Counted from the stretch's first letter, positions 8,786 through 25,867 are shown. The stretch is DNA of 64,000 nt from Candidatus Aphodovivens excrementavium (GCA_018715935.1 DVKR01000012.1:28625-92624); one strand, 5' to 3'. Notes: generated by a model from the sequence alone, not told the origin. Numbers and translations: made by a program.

Positions 8786-11278
8786 ATGGGCGAGCAGCCA
8801 ACCACCCTTCAAAGCCAACCGACAACCGGTCTGCGCAAGGAGGGATACCCGCCCTACCTGCAAAATCGCGAACTCTCATGGCTCACTTTCAACGAGCGGG
8901 TACTCGATCAGGGCTCAGACGAGACCGTCCCCATGCTCGAACGCTGGAACTTCGTGTCTATCTTCTGGAGCAACCTGCAAGAGTTCTTTATGGTTCGCGT
9001 CGGCAGCCTGACCGACCTTTCCTTGGCGAAAAAGGAGATCGTCGACTCCAAGTCGGGCATGACGCCTGCCGAGCAGATTGCCGCCATCCATAAGCGCTGC
9101 CACGAGCTCTACCCCATTCAAGAGCGCGTGTTTGAGACGATTCGCACCGACCTCATGAAAAAGGGCGTGAGCCACCTTCGCCCCGAAGACCTCAACGACG
9201 AGCAGAAAAGCTTCCTCAAAGACTATTTCGAAGCGAACGTCATGCCGTTTCTGTCTCCCCAGATCATCAACTCGCGCCACCCCTTCCCCCATCTGGAAAA
9301 CGGCGCGCTCTACGTTGTCGTGCGCCTGGACGAAGAGGCGAAGGCGGAAAAACCCAGCAAAAAGGGAAAGGGCAAAAGCGACAAGGACGCGAAGGGCGCC
9401 AAGAACATGGGCGCCGAAGGCGTATTGATGGGTCTTATTCCCATGCCTCGCCAGGCGCAGCGCGTCATCAAGCTGCCCGGGCAAGACTTTGCGTTCATCC
9501 TTCTTGAGCACGTCATCGAAATGTTTGCTGCAGAAGTGTTCAGCATGTACACGCTCAAGCACACCAACGTTATCTGTGTTACCCGAAACGCGGACCTTGA
9601 TGCCACTGAGCGTGCCGATGAAGCCGACGACGACTACCGCGAGCACATGAAGCGCATCCTTAAGCGTCGCGGCCGCCTTGCCCCGGTTCGCCTGGAGTGC
9701 GAGCGTCCCTTGTCCGACACGCTCAACAAGCTGCTGCTAAAGCGCCTGAACCTCAAGGCGCATCAAACCTACGTGACCACCGTGCCGCTTGACTTGAGCT
9801 ACACCTGGGGCTTGAGCTCTATGGTGTCCAAAGAAACGCGCGCGGCGCTCACGCCGGTTCCCTTCACGCCCCAATGGCCCGCATCGCTTGACCGGAACCG
9901 CTCGATCATCGAGCAGGTAACCGAAAACGAAGTGCTACTCTCCTACCCCTACGAGAGCATGGACGCCTTCGTGCAGCTTCTGCGCGAAGCGGCAAACGAC
10001 CCGCAGGTTATCTCCATCAAGATCACGCTGTACCGTCTGGCAAGCCAGTCCCACCTTGCCGAGGCGCTCATCCACGCGGCAGAAAACGGAAAGCAGGTAA
10101 CGGCGCTGTTCGAGCTACGGGCGCGCTTCGACGAGAGCAACAACATTGAATGGTCTCAGCGCTTCGAAGAGGCTGGCTGCAATGTGATCTACGGCTTCCG
10201 CGATTTCAAGGTGCATAGCAAGATCTGCTGCATCACACGCCAAACCGAAAACGGCCTGCAATACATTACGCAGCTGGGCACCGGCAACTACAACGAGAAG
10301 ACCGCCAAGCTCTACACCGACCTTTCGTTTATCACCACTGACGAGACGTTTGGACGCGACGCAACCGACTTTTTCCGCAACATGGGGCTTGAAAACGCTT
10401 CCGACGACTACGACATCTTGTGGGTGGCGCCGCTGCAGATCAAACCCTATATCATTGCCGGCATCGACACCCAAATCAAGCTGGCAAAAGCCGGCGAGCC
10501 GTGCGGTTTGATGTTCAAAACCAACTCGATCACCGACCGAGCCATCATCGACAAGCTGGCAGAGGCGTCGCAGGCGGGCGTTCCCATCACGCTGTTGGTG
10601 CGCGGCATCAGCTGCATCGTGCCCGGTGTCGAGGGCTTTACCGAAAACGTCCGCGTGGTATCGATTGTCGGCCGCCTGCTCGAGCACAGCCGAATCTACG
10701 GTTTCGGGCCACGCGAGACCATGCGCGTGTACCTCTCGAGCGCCGATCTTATGACGCGCAACATGGACAACCGCGTTGAGATAGCCTGGCCGGTGCTTAA
10801 CGACGCCCTTCGCCTAAAGGTGATCGAGTATTTCGACACGTGCCTCGCCGACACGGCGAAGCTGCGCGAGCTGCGTCCCGACGGCACCTACACTCCGCTG
10901 CGCGCATTCGCGAAAGAGGGAGAAAAGCCCTTCGACTCCCAAGAGCATTTGATCAGGCAAGCACAGGTGGCTCACTCCGCTGCCGTGCGCGAGGAAGTCA
11001 CGCGCGGCGCCAACAGGCGCGCGGTAGAGCAGGTCAACGCGAAAGACGCCCAGGCGGCCGTAGCCGCAAAGATCGCAGAAGCGCAGGCTGCGCAGGCGAA
11101 GGCCGCAGGCAATGTTGCCGCCCAAGCAAAATCTGCGCAGGCCAAGCCATCTGCACAACCGTCCCAGACGCTTACCATCACGCCAAGCTCAGTAAGCTCC
11201 ACGCCCCAGACCAAGCACAAGGGGGGTTTGGTGTCGGGCATCCTGGCCGCTTTCCGCAAAGGAAAGAACCGCAAATAG
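8786..11278 (+). CDS. ppk: Polyphosphate kinase 1 with Ala/Lys-rich C-terminal tail
   Basis: Reversibly makes polyphosphate from ATP. The start ATG at 8786 has GAAAGGAA upstream (830 aa). The order is N-terminal domain (RELSWLTFNERVL), head domain, and two phospholipase-D-like catalytic domains with the ELRARFDESNNI segment, the autophosphorylated His in the KVHSK motif, and GTGNYNEKTA. A second PLD-like domain with NRVEIAWPV follows. An insertion of Lys/Asp/Gly residues near 190-210 and an Ala/Gln/Lys-rich tail of ~120 residues are beyond the usual ~690-residue enzyme; the last 15 residues are basic. A strong terminator follows. Confidence 0.96.
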   Translation: MGEQPTTLQSQPTTGLRKEGYPPYLQNRELSWLTFNERVLDQGSDETVPMLERWNFVSIFWSNLQEFFMVRVGSLTDLSLAKKEIVDSKSGMTPAEQIAAIHKRCHELYPIQERVFETIRTDLMKKGVSHLRPEDLNDEQKSFLKDYFEANVMPFLSPQIINSRHPFPHLENGALYVVVRLDEEAKAEKPSKKGKGKSDKDAKGAKNMGAEGVLMGLIPMPRQAQRVIKLPGQDFAFILLEHVIEMFAAEVFSMYTLKHTNVICVTRNADLDATERADEADDDYREHMKRILKRRGRLAPVRLECERPLSDTLNKLLLKRLNLKAHQTYVTTVPLDLSYTWGLSSMVSKETRAALTPVPFTPQWPASLDRNRSIIEQVTENEVLLSYPYESMDAFVQLLREAANDPQVISIKITLYRLASQSHLAEALIHAAENGKQVTALFELRARFDESNNIEWSQRFEEAGCNVIYGFRDFKVHSKICCITRQTENGLQYITQLGTGNYNEKTAKLYTDLSFITTDETFGRDATDFFRNMGLENASDDYDILWVAPLQIKPYIIAGIDTQIKLAKAGEPCGLMFKTNSITDRAIIDKLAEASQAGVPITLLVRGISCIVPGVEGFTENVRVVSIVGRLLEHSRIYGFGPRETMRVYLSSADLMTRNMDNRVEIAWPVLNDALRLKVIEYFDTCLADTAKLRELRPDGTYTPLRAFAKEGEKPFDSQEHLIRQAQVAHSAAVREEVTRGANRRAVEQVNAKDAQAAVAAKIAEAQAAQAKAAGNVAAQAKSAQAKPSAQPSQTLTITPSSVSSTPQTKHKGGLVSGILAAFRKGKNRK

Positions 11279-11303
11279 ACGCACGCGTCAAGACCGCATG
11301 AAA

Positions 11304-11339
11304 AGAGGCGCCGGGCTTTCGTTTAAGCTCGGCGCCTCT
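11304..11339 (+). terminator. Intrinsic terminator of ppk
   Basis: Arms of ~15 bp (9 perfect GC-rich pairs at the base) with a short loop are followed by TTTGCTCTTGCTCTTT, directly after ppk. Confidence 0.85.
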
Positions 11340-11405
11340 TTGCTCTTGCTCTTTCAAAGCCCAATGCGCTCAAGACAGGTTTCGAGCGCATGCCGGACGA
11401 ACCCG

Positions 11406-12356
11406 CTAGTCGGTCAGGTACTCCTCCAGCAAATCGTCGTCGGAAGGATCCTCAAGCGCAGCCATGCGGGCGCGACACGCGCGCATCCGCGTGCGCAAGC
11501 TGTCGATGCGTTCGTCAGTCTCTTTTTTCGCTGCACGCCCCCGTGCGGCATCTCGCTGCGTCTCCGCATCGCGTCGCTCCTCGCGCAGGTAGGTGAGTTC
11601 CTCTTCGAGATCTTCTTTCTCTTTCGCGTGGCGCTCCTTGAAGGCCTTCAGCAGTTCGGCGCGACACGACTCTTTCACGTAGCCGCATTTTCCAATCACT
11701 TCCTGCGGAAACGCATCGGGAAACGTCCACAGCAGATATTCGGGAATCTCGTCGAAATCCAATGAATCGCATCCCGCAAACACGTCGCTGCCCATTTCTT
11801 TCACGGTTTCGGGAATGGCTATACGCCTGAGCGCCTTGCACGAGATAAAGGCCTCGCGGCCGATTGACGTCACTGAATCCGGCAGGACTATCTCTTCAAG
11901 CTGCTCGCACGACGCAAACGCACGGTTGCCCACATGCTCAAGCCGCTCGAAGGGCTCAATATGGGCGAGCGCCTTGCAAAGGGCAAACGCGCGGTTTCCA
12001 ATCGACGTAACCTGTGCGTTGCCCCGCACAGAAGACAGCTGCCGGCATCCCACGAAAGCGCCATCGGGAAGCTCCTTTAGCGATTCAGGCAGCTCGATTG
12101 ACTTCAAAGACCGGCAATGCTCGAAGGCGTTTGGAGCCATTACCGAAACATTGGGAGAGAACTCCACTTCGGAAAGCTTTGCGCACCCGGCAACCGCGCG
12201 CTCGCCAATATAGGTAACCGAATCGGGCATGCGAAGAAAGTGAATGCTTTCCTGGTTGCGCAGCGCTTGGCGACCAATGCCCGTGCACCCCTGCGGCAGG
12301 ACGACCTCATGACACCCCTCTTCGGGCGTATAGCCAACCACTTCCGTCTGAAACAT
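11406..12356 (-). CDS. BspA-type leucine-rich repeat protein with C-terminal coiled coil
   Basis: Contains about six to seven LRR_5 (BspA/TpLRR) repeats, each ~23 residues with patterns such as LPDSVTSIGREAFISCKAL, spanning roughly residues 25-210. A following segment ends in a highly charged Lys/Glu/Arg coiled coil (~220-300) and an acidic tail SDDDLLEEYLTD. There is no signal peptide, membrane segment or sorting signal, so it appears intracellular, unlike most BspA-like adhesins. Start at 12356 is chosen for a GGAAGGA Shine-Dalgarno; a TTG at 12419 has poor spacing. Function unknown; a protein-binding scaffold is inferred from the repeats. Confidence 0.8.
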   Translation of the reverse strand: MFQTEVVGYTPEEGCHEVVLPQGCTGIGRQALRNQESIHFLRMPDSVTYIGERAVAGCAKLSEVEFSPNVSVMAPNAFEHCRSLKSIELPESLKELPDGAFVGCRQLSSVRGNAQVTSIGNRAFALCKALAHIEPFERLEHVGNRAFASCEQLEEIVLPDSVTSIGREAFISCKALRRIAIPETVKEMGSDVFAGCDSLDFDEIPEYLLWTFPDAFPQEVIGKCGYVKESCRAELLKAFKERHAKEKEDLEEELTYLREERRDAETQRDAARGRAAKKETDERIDSLRTRMRACRARMAALEDPSDDDLLEEYLTD

Positions 12357-12450
12357 CCTCCATCCTTCCGCAAAGTGCTTTGGCGCGGCGCCTGTTCGCA
12401 TCGCGCGCTCAATAGACAACTCCTGCCTATGATACCCGCATATACCTGCG

Positions 12451-12479
12451 ACGATATATCAAATTATCTTAAAGTCCAA
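12451..12479 (-). promoter_or_regulatory. Putative promoter of the LRR gene
   Basis: On the minus strand, TTGGAC (-35) and TATCGT (-10, overlapping TATATC) are 17 bp apart within an AT-rich patch between glmM and the LRR gene. By-eye match only. Confidence 0.4.
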
Positions 12480-12521
12480 TCTGCGTTCCGGGAAATCGCA
12501 CTTAACATCGAAGGCCGTACG

Positions 12522-13892
12522 CTACCCTTCGCGCTCAACCACCTCAGCAATCGCGCGGGCGTGGTTTTCGGCATCGGCAGCTTCAAGCGCCTCCACCATC
12601 ACGCGCACAACCGGCTCGGTGCCAGACGGACGCAGCAGCACACGGCCGTTCTCGCCAAGCGCCGCTTCGGCAGCGGCAACCGCCTCTTTAACGGCGGGCT
12701 TCTCGCTCACGGTGTGCTTGTCGGCAACCTTCACGTTGATAAGCGTCTGCGGGAAGCGCGTCATCACCTTGACGGCATCGGAAACCGACTTACCCGTGCG
12801 TTTTACCGCAGCCAGGAACTGAACCGCCGTCATCAGGCCATCGCCTGTCGAGTTGTGCTCAAGCATGATCATATGACCAGACTGCTCGCCACCGATGGCG
12901 TACCCATGGGCACGCATCTCTTCAAGAACGTAGCGGTCTCCCACTTTCGTCTGCACCACGTCGATGCCGGCATCGCGCATCGCATGCACGAAACCGAGGT
13001 TGCACATAACCGTGCTCACCGCCGTGTTTCCCGCAAGCACGCCACGCTCTTTCATGTCGAGAGCGCACACCGCCTCAACGATATCGCCGTCTATCTCGTC
13101 GCCCTCGGGAGTCATGAGCATCACTCGATCGGCGTCGCCGTCATGAGCGATGCCCACATCGGCACCCGTTTCCTCCATGAGCTCTCGAAGCGGCTTAAGA
13201 TGGGTTGACCCGCATTCGACGTTGATGTCATTGCCGTCGTAATCGTCGTTGATAACTATCACCTCGGCCCCAAGGCGGCGCAGGGCTGCCGGGCTGGTGA
13301 GCGAAGAGGCGCCATGCCCCGTATCGAGCGCGATAGTCAGGCCTTCAAACGTGATGCCCTGATCGCGGATAGAGTCAACCGCATGCTGAATGTAGATCTC
13401 GCATGCCTCTTCAACCCCAACCGCCACACCGAGCTCCGGGCCGCTTGGCATAGCTGCGTCTTCGTCGCCCGACTCCTTCGCACGCGCGACCTGGCCCTCA
13501 AGGCCGCCCTGGACAATGAACGTCTCGATGTCGTCTTCAACCGCATCGGGCAACTTGAAGCCTTGAGCATCGAACAGCTTGATGCCATTGAACTCCGGCG
13601 GGTTGTGCGACGCGGAAATGACCGCACCGCCCGCCGCGTTTAGCTCGCGCACCAAAAGCGCGACGGCAGGCGTGGGAATGACGCCGGCAAGCAACGCCGT
13701 TCCGCCTGCGCTCGTGATTCCGGCAACCATGGCAGATTCGAGCATGTCCCCCGAAAGGCGCGTGTCTTTGCCCACCACGATCGACTTGCCCAAAAACGTG
13801 GCTGCCGCCTGGCCCAACCGGTAGGCAAGCTCGCAGGTAAGCTCGGTGTTTGCCACACCGCGAACGCCGTCGGTTCCAAAGAGTCGTGCCAT
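12522..13892 (-). CDS. glmM: Phosphoglucosamine mutase
   Basis: Interconverts glucosamine-6-P and glucosamine-1-P for cell wall precursor UDP-GlcNAc. The 456 residues include the start MARLFGTDGVRG, the catalytic phosphoserine loop ISASHNPPEFNGIK (Ser95), the metal-binding HDGDADRV loop and the C-terminal phosphate-binding RPSGTEPVVRVM. The gene abuts hisE (1-nt gap), so both are likely co-transcribed. Confidence 0.97.
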   Translation of the reverse strand: MARLFGTDGVRGVANTELTCELAYRLGQAAATFLGKSIVVGKDTRLSGDMLESAMVAGITSAGGTALLAGVIPTPAVALLVRELNAAGGAVISASHNPPEFNGIKLFDAQGFKLPDAVEDDIETFIVQGGLEGQVARAKESGDEDAAMPSGPELGVAVGVEEACEIYIQHAVDSIRDQGITFEGLTIALDTGHGASSLTSPAALRRLGAEVIVINDDYDGNDINVECGSTHLKPLRELMEETGADVGIAHDGDADRVMLMTPEGDEIDGDIVEAVCALDMKERGVLAGNTAVSTVMCNLGFVHAMRDAGIDVVQTKVGDRYVLEEMRAHGYAIGGEQSGHMIMLEHNSTGDGLMTAVQFLAAVKRTGKSVSDAVKVMTRFPQTLINVKVADKHTVSEKPAVKEAVAAAEAALGENGRVLLRPSGTEPVVRVMVEALEAADAENHARAIAEVVEREG

Positions 13893-13893
13893 G

Positions 13894-14322
13894 TTATTTC
13901 CCCCTTTTAATGTGCTCGGGCTTCAACCGCACAGCACCGCATGGACGCTCCTCGCTCGTCATGCGGCTGTTAAGCTCTGCGGCGAACTCGTCGATAGAGA
14001 TGCCAAAACGCTCAAGCACCACCAGCAAATGGTACACCACATCGGCAGCCTCGTAGCGCAGATGGTCGATCGCCGCATCGGCAGCTTCGTCGTTTTGCGA
14101 AACGGCAGATTGAACGTCTTTCGCCGCCAGCGCGACCTCGACCGCTTCTTCTGCCACCTTCTTTAGCGGCGCGTCAAGAGACCCGGTCAACAGACGATGC
14201 GTGTAGCTTTCCTCCCCCGCGTCGCGCCGCGCCGCGATAGTTGAGCAAAGCGCCTCGAGCGTCGCCCCTATCTGCGAAGACGGCGGCGTCTCCCCTTCAG
14301 GAACGAATATCTTGTCAGACAT
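13894..14322 (-). CDS. hisE: Phosphoribosyl-ATP pyrophosphatase
   Basis: Removes pyrophosphate from phosphoribosyl-ATP, step 2 of histidine biosynthesis. A 142-residue stand-alone HisE of the all-alpha NTP-pyrophosphatase fold; the conserved metal-binding helices are visible as KVAEEAVEVALAA and DHLRYEAADVVYHLLV. Start ATG 14322 has an AAAGGG Shine-Dalgarno; an in-frame ATG lies 16 codons upstream. HisI is not fused and no other his genes are in the window. It lies directly after the rpoBC terminator. Confidence 0.95.
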   Translation of the reverse strand: MSDKIFVPEGETPPSSQIGATLEALCSTIAARRDAGEESYTHRLLTGSLDAPLKKVAEEAVEVALAAKDVQSAVSQNDEAADAAIDHLRYEAADVVYHLLVVLERFGISIDEFAAELNSRMTSEERPCGAVRLKPEHIKRGK

Positions 14323-14420
14323 GGAATTACCCTTTCTGAAAGGCGTCAAAGCCGCGTGCCGGCGTGCCATGCGGTGCGTCCCTTTGGCACGCTAAGCAGC
14401 GTTTTGGAACCTGAAAGAAA

Positions 14421-14448
14421 GAAGGGGCGCCAAAGGGGGCGCCCCTTC
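14421..14448 (-). terminator. Intrinsic terminator of rpoBC
   Basis: Minus-strand 10-bp GC arms (AAGGGGCGCC/GGCGCCCCTT) with a 6-nt loop are followed by TTCTTTCTTTC, 13 bp after the rpoC stop. Confidence 0.88.
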
Positions 14449-14460
14449 CAAAGTTAGACG

Positions 14461-22413
<7,953 letters not shown>

Positions 22414-22468
22414 GAGGTCTTTCCTCCTTCAAGAGAATCCGTGAATCTGCGAAAAAATGCAATCAAAT

Positions 22469-22497
22469 AAAATACAACGCGCATGCACGCTCGTCAA
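22469..22497 (-). promoter_or_regulatory. Sigma-70-type promoter of rpoBC
   Basis: On the minus strand, TTGACG (22497-22492) and TATTTT (22474-22469) are separated by exactly 17 bp, 56 bp before the GTG start of rpoB. It explains expression of rpoBC apart from the ribosomal-protein block. Confidence 0.85.
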
Positions 22498-22556
22498 GAA
22501 TTTTTTTTACGAGATATGGAAAATTGCTGTTGATCTGGGGGAATTCAGGAAGCGAG

Positions 22557-23093
22557 CTACTTGCCGTCCCTGAGCTTAAGGAGCTTCGCGAGCGTTTCCG
22601 GAGAAACGCGTTCGGCGACGGTGTTTTTTCGCGAAACCTTGGGCGTGTCGTCTAAACGGGCATCGTCGTAGTAGGCGCCAAGCTCGCGACAAAAGCCCTC
22701 GGCGCTCATGCGATCGACGCCAAACCCAAACACGGTGTCTTGAATGGTCGCATCGCTTGAAACCACGAGCGTTTCCACCTGGCGCTCGCGCGCATCGTGA
22801 GCGAGCTTCTCTATCACCTTGTCTGCGGTTTGACCCGCCGGCGAAAACACGATGCGAATCCCCCCGATGGTTTGCGCCTCGCCGGCTGAGAACTGATTTC
22901 CCCCGCCGTCGAACACCACGATGGCGCGCCACTCGCGACCCGCGTAGTTGATAACGTCGTTGACGAGCGCGTCGCGCGCGGCGTTGAACCAGTCGTCGGT
23001 GTAGTCGGGATCGTCGATGCGCCGATAGCGGCTCCCCGATCTCAGTACGTTGTAGCCATCAATGATGAGCAGTTTTTTTCGTTGTCGGGGCAT
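22557..23093 (-). CDS. NYN/PIN-domain ribonuclease, YacP (Rae1) family
   Basis: 178 residues with the NYN-domain order: hydrophobic LLIIDGYNVL with the catalytic Asp, a VVFDGGGN segment, SPAGQTADKVIEKLA and LVVSSDATIQ with further acidic residues. YacP/Rae1 of Bacillus subtilis cleaves mRNA in the ribosome A site; the same activity is inferred here. It abuts rlmB (1-nt gap) in the order rlmB-yacP, a conserved pairing in Gram-positive genomes. Confidence 0.85.
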   Translation of the reverse strand: MPRQRKKLLIIDGYNVLRSGSRYRRIDDPDYTDDWFNAARDALVNDVINYAGREWRAIVVFDGGGNQFSAGEAQTIGGIRIVFSPAGQTADKVIEKLAHDARERQVETLVVSSDATIQDTVFGFGVDRMSAEGFCRELGAYYDDARLDDTPKVSRKNTVAERVSPETLAKLLKLRDGK

Positions 23094-23094
23094 C

Positions 23095-23844
23095 TTACGC
23101 CTGATTCTGGCGAAGCCATTCGTACATGCACGCGGTAGAAGCTTGCGCCACGTTCAACGATGCAACCTCGCCCTCTAAAGGCAGCTTCACCAGAAAGTCG
23201 CAGTGCTCCATCACCACGCGCGACAAACCGTCGTGCTCGTTGCCCATCACCAAGGCGATTTTGCCCTTCAGGTTCGCTTTCCAAATCGAATCGTCCGTAT
23301 GCTCGGTGGCTCCCGCAATCCAAAAGCCCGCATCTTTCAGGCGCGACATCGCCTGAACCAAGTTCGCAACCTGGGCAACCGGCATATGGGAGATAGCGCC
23401 CGCCGAGCTTTTGTAGGTAGCCGCGTCCACGCGCGCGCTGCGCTTGTTGGGTATAACGATGCCGCTTGCCCCCACCGCTTCGGCGCTACGTGTGATGGCG
23501 CCGAGGTTGCCCGCGTCGGTGAGGTGATCAAGCAAGATCACCAAAGCGCGTCCGTCGTGCTCTTCAGCATAGGCGTTCGCCAGATCAATCAAGTCGTAGA
23601 TCCCCCGATACTCGAAAGGCTTCGCTTCGGCAATCACCCCTTGATGGCTTCCGCGCTCGGAGATGTCGTCGAGCATTTTGCGTGCCACCAGCTGCACTTC
23701 CACGCCGAAGCGCTTCGCCTTGCGCTGGACGTCGTTTACCAAGGGGTCGCGCTTGATGTTGTCGGCCATCAAGATGCGGCGCATCGGCACGCCTGTGCGC
23801 AGCGCTTCGATAACGGGTCGTTTCCCCTCAATGTAGTCTGGCAT
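23095..23844 (-). CDS. rlmB: 23S rRNA (guanosine-2'-O-)-methyltransferase, SPOUT family
   Basis: Methylates G2251 (E. coli numbering) of 23S rRNA. 249 residues: an N-terminal substrate-binding domain, then the knotted SPOUT domain with NLGAITRSAEAVGASG, ALVMGNEHDGLS and LPLEGEVASLNVAQAST. RlmB is preferred over TrmH because of this length and its neighbour yacP. Confidence 0.93.
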   Translation of the reverse strand: MPDYIEGKRPVIEALRTGVPMRRILMADNIKRDPLVNDVQRKAKRFGVEVQLVARKMLDDISERGSHQGVIAEAKPFEYRGIYDLIDLANAYAEEHDGRALVILLDHLTDAGNLGAITRSAEAVGASGIVIPNKRSARVDAATYKSSAGAISHMPVAQVANLVQAMSRLKDAGFWIAGATEHTDDSIWKANLKGKIALVMGNEHDGLSRVVMEHCDFLVKLPLEGEVASLNVAQASTACMYEWLRQNQA

Positions 23845-23947
23845 GAGCTATCCTTTTCTCAATCGGAGCTGACTGGCAAACTCCGCAACGGCAATTCAAG
23901 CGAACAACTGATAGTACACCATAGTTTAGTGGATGCACACAGGCGGC

Positions 23948-24685
23948 CTACTTCTGCTTGTCGTCTTCATGAGAAGAGCGGGAAAACCCTCCGCGCAGCT
24001 TTGCCATGCCCTCTTTCACCTTGGGAGTCAAATCTGCCTCCTGTTTGGTTTTCAAATCAAGCATTACGCTTGCGTAGCGCAGCGCGATCACGGTGCCCAC
24101 GCACAGCACCCCCGCCACCGGCAACGGGCATCCCGCCAATGCAAGCACCACGTACATCGCCGATCCGCCAAGGCCTGCAACGGCATAGAAATTCGACTGC
24201 TTGAAGATGGAGGGAATCTCGCCCACGCAAATATCACGAACGGCACCGCCGCCGACAGCAGTTACCCCACCCAGGATGATGGACACTACCACGCCCGAGC
24301 CCGCAGCGAACGCCTTGCTCGCGCCGGCAAGGGCGAAAAGTGCAACCGAGAGCGTGTCGGCAAGAAACACCGCTCTGTCAAGATGTTTGAACAACCCCCT
24401 GAAATAGAAAACGAAAATGCAGATGAGAATGCAAATTACAATAAGATCGGGATGCTCGGTGAAATACACCCCGTGATTCTGCAGAATCACGTCGCGGATG
24501 AGCCCGCCGCCATACGCAGTGATAAGCCCCAGCACAACGGTGCCGATAATATCGAGCTTTCGCTCGCACGCAAACAACGCGCCGGTAATTGCGCCCACAA
24601 CAATGGAGAAGTAGTCTATCCCCCATGGCACCGTGAGCACCTGACCTTGGGAAAGCATCGTATCCAATAGCGCCGCGACATCCAT
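23948..24685 (-). CDS. TRIC-type cation channel family membrane protein (UPF0126/YicG-like)
   Basis: 245 residues with about six to seven hydrophobic segments arranged as two similar halves, each containing the family's Gly-rich turn: TAYGGGLIRDVIL in the first and TAVGGGAVRDICVG in the second. Prokaryotic TRIC proteins form homotrimeric potassium-permeable channels; the physiological role here is not known. The last ~40 residues are a charged cytoplasmic tail. Shine-Dalgarno is weak. Monocistronic by position. Confidence 0.9.
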   Translation of the reverse strand: MDVAALLDTMLSQGQVLTVPWGIDYFSIVVGAITGALFACERKLDIIGTVVLGLITAYGGGLIRDVILQNHGVYFTEHPDLIVICILICIFVFYFRGLFKHLDRAVFLADTLSVALFALAGASKAFAAGSGVVVSIILGGVTAVGGGAVRDICVGEIPSIFKQSNFYAVAGLGGSAMYVVLALAGCPLPVAGVLCVGTVIALRYASVMLDLKTKQEADLTPKVKEGMAKLRGGFSRSSHEDDKQK

Positions 24686-24983
24686 CGTTGAGCTTGCTTG
24701 CCTTTCGTTTCCTCACCTGCGCCAGCATGCTCTGGCTTAAGGAGCCTCTCTCAAACCGCTCCGCTTCGGGCGGGTTCGAACCAACCGCCCCAACCCGCTT
24801 CCGCCCACGCTTGAACCCACTTCCGTCCAAGCATCTACTGAAGCAGCCCGGGCGTCACCGCGAAAGTCCGCCCTGTTGCACTGCCGTCAAAGTATACCAG
24901 CGCCGTGATAGAATCTTTCGAGGGAACGCCCTCCTCTGAGAGCTTTCCCCGCTAAGCAAGATTGTCGCAGAAAAGGATTCGCT
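24686..24983. other. Divergent gap between TRIC gene and nth
   Basis: No gene is supported in these 298 bp. It holds an imperfect 20-22 bp direct repeat near 24792-24834 (AACCCGCTTCCG and AACCCACTTCCG cores) and a possible -10, TAGAAT, at 24908-24913, ahead of nth. Confidence 0.4.
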
Positions 24984-25646
24984 ATGCCGCGAGAGAGCCT
25001 TACCCGTATGCGCGAGCGCGCCGCGCAGATCGAACAACGCATGATCGGACATTACGGCGAAGGGGAATGCTCGCTGGACTACGAGACGCCGTTCACGCTC
25101 ACGGTTGCCGTCATCTTGTCGGCCCAATGCACCGATGCCGCCGTAAACAAGGTGACGCCCGCCCTTTTCGAGAAGTACGGCACACCGGAGAAGATGGCGG
25201 CGGCGCGCCTTGCCGACGTCGAAGAGATCATCCACCCGCTAGGCTTCTACCGCAACAAAGCCAAAAACATCATCGCATGCGCGCAGACGATTCTGACGGA
25301 GTTCGGTGGAGACGTTCCCAACGACATCGAAGCGTTGCAGAAATTGCCGGGCGTGGGGCGCAAGACGGCAAACGTCGTGATGTGCGAGGCCTTCCGCAAC
25401 CCACAGGGCATTGCCGTTGACACCCACGTCTTTCGCATTGCCCACCGGTTGCGCTTCGCTACGCGCAACGATGACACGCCGGCAAAGGTAGAGGCAAAGC
25501 TGCTCAAGATCTATCCTCAACGCGACTGGCTGTTCATCAACCACCAGTGGGTGCACTTCGGCCGCGAGTTCTGCCGCGCGCGCAACCCCTTGTGCGCAGG
25601 CTGCATCGTTGCCGATTTGTGCCCAAGCTGCGGCAAAGAGGCGTAA
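24984..25646 (+). CDS. nth: Endonuclease III (DNA glycosylase/AP lyase)
   Basis: Base-excision repair enzyme removing oxidised pyrimidines. 220 residues with the helix-hairpin-helix LPGVGRKTANVV, the catalytic Lys in it, the catalytic Asp in VDTHVFR and the C-terminal [4Fe-4S] pattern C-x6-C-x2-C-x5-C (CRARNPLCAGCIVADLC). ATG start at 24984; the preceding AAAAGGA is a fair Shine-Dalgarno. Confidence 0.96.
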   Translation: MPRESLTRMRERAAQIEQRMIGHYGEGECSLDYETPFTLTVAVILSAQCTDAAVNKVTPALFEKYGTPEKMAAARLADVEEIIHPLGFYRNKAKNIIACAQTILTEFGGDVPNDIEALQKLPGVGRKTANVVMCEAFRNPQGIAVDTHVFRIAHRLRFATRNDDTPAKVEAKLLKIYPQRDWLFINHQWVHFGREFCRARNPLCAGCIVADLCPSCGKEA

Positions 25647-25784
25647 TCGCTGCTTAGCCTCTTTCGCCTACAATGCGCGCTCTCCCTCCTGCGGTGCACG
25701 CAGCCTCTAGCGCAAAGGCTCCTTCTCGCGCCACTTCCCGCCGAGCCGTGGCGCTTTCAAAGCTTCTTGCGCAGATCAGGGGCG

Positions 25785-25835
25785 TTGTCTCATTAGAAAT
25801 GTTGCGCAACAAATTCCGAAAAACCGATGAGACAA
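25785..25835 (+). promoter_or_regulatory. Nested inverted repeats in the leader of the lipoprotein gene
   Basis: Perfect 9-bp arms TTGTCTCAT (25785-25793) and ATGAGACAA (25827-25835) enclose the 10-bp palindrome GTTGCGCAAC (25801-25810). The element ends 33 bp before the lipoprotein start, so it could be an operator or an RNA hairpin near the ribosome site. Confidence 0.4.
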
Positions 25836-25867
25836 TCAACCAAGAGGTTTCGAAGGAAGGAGTTGAA

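Noticed and set aside
12117..13208. 363-codon plus-strand frame across the LRR gene and glmM
   Set aside because: Antisense to two genes with clear families; no ribosome site.
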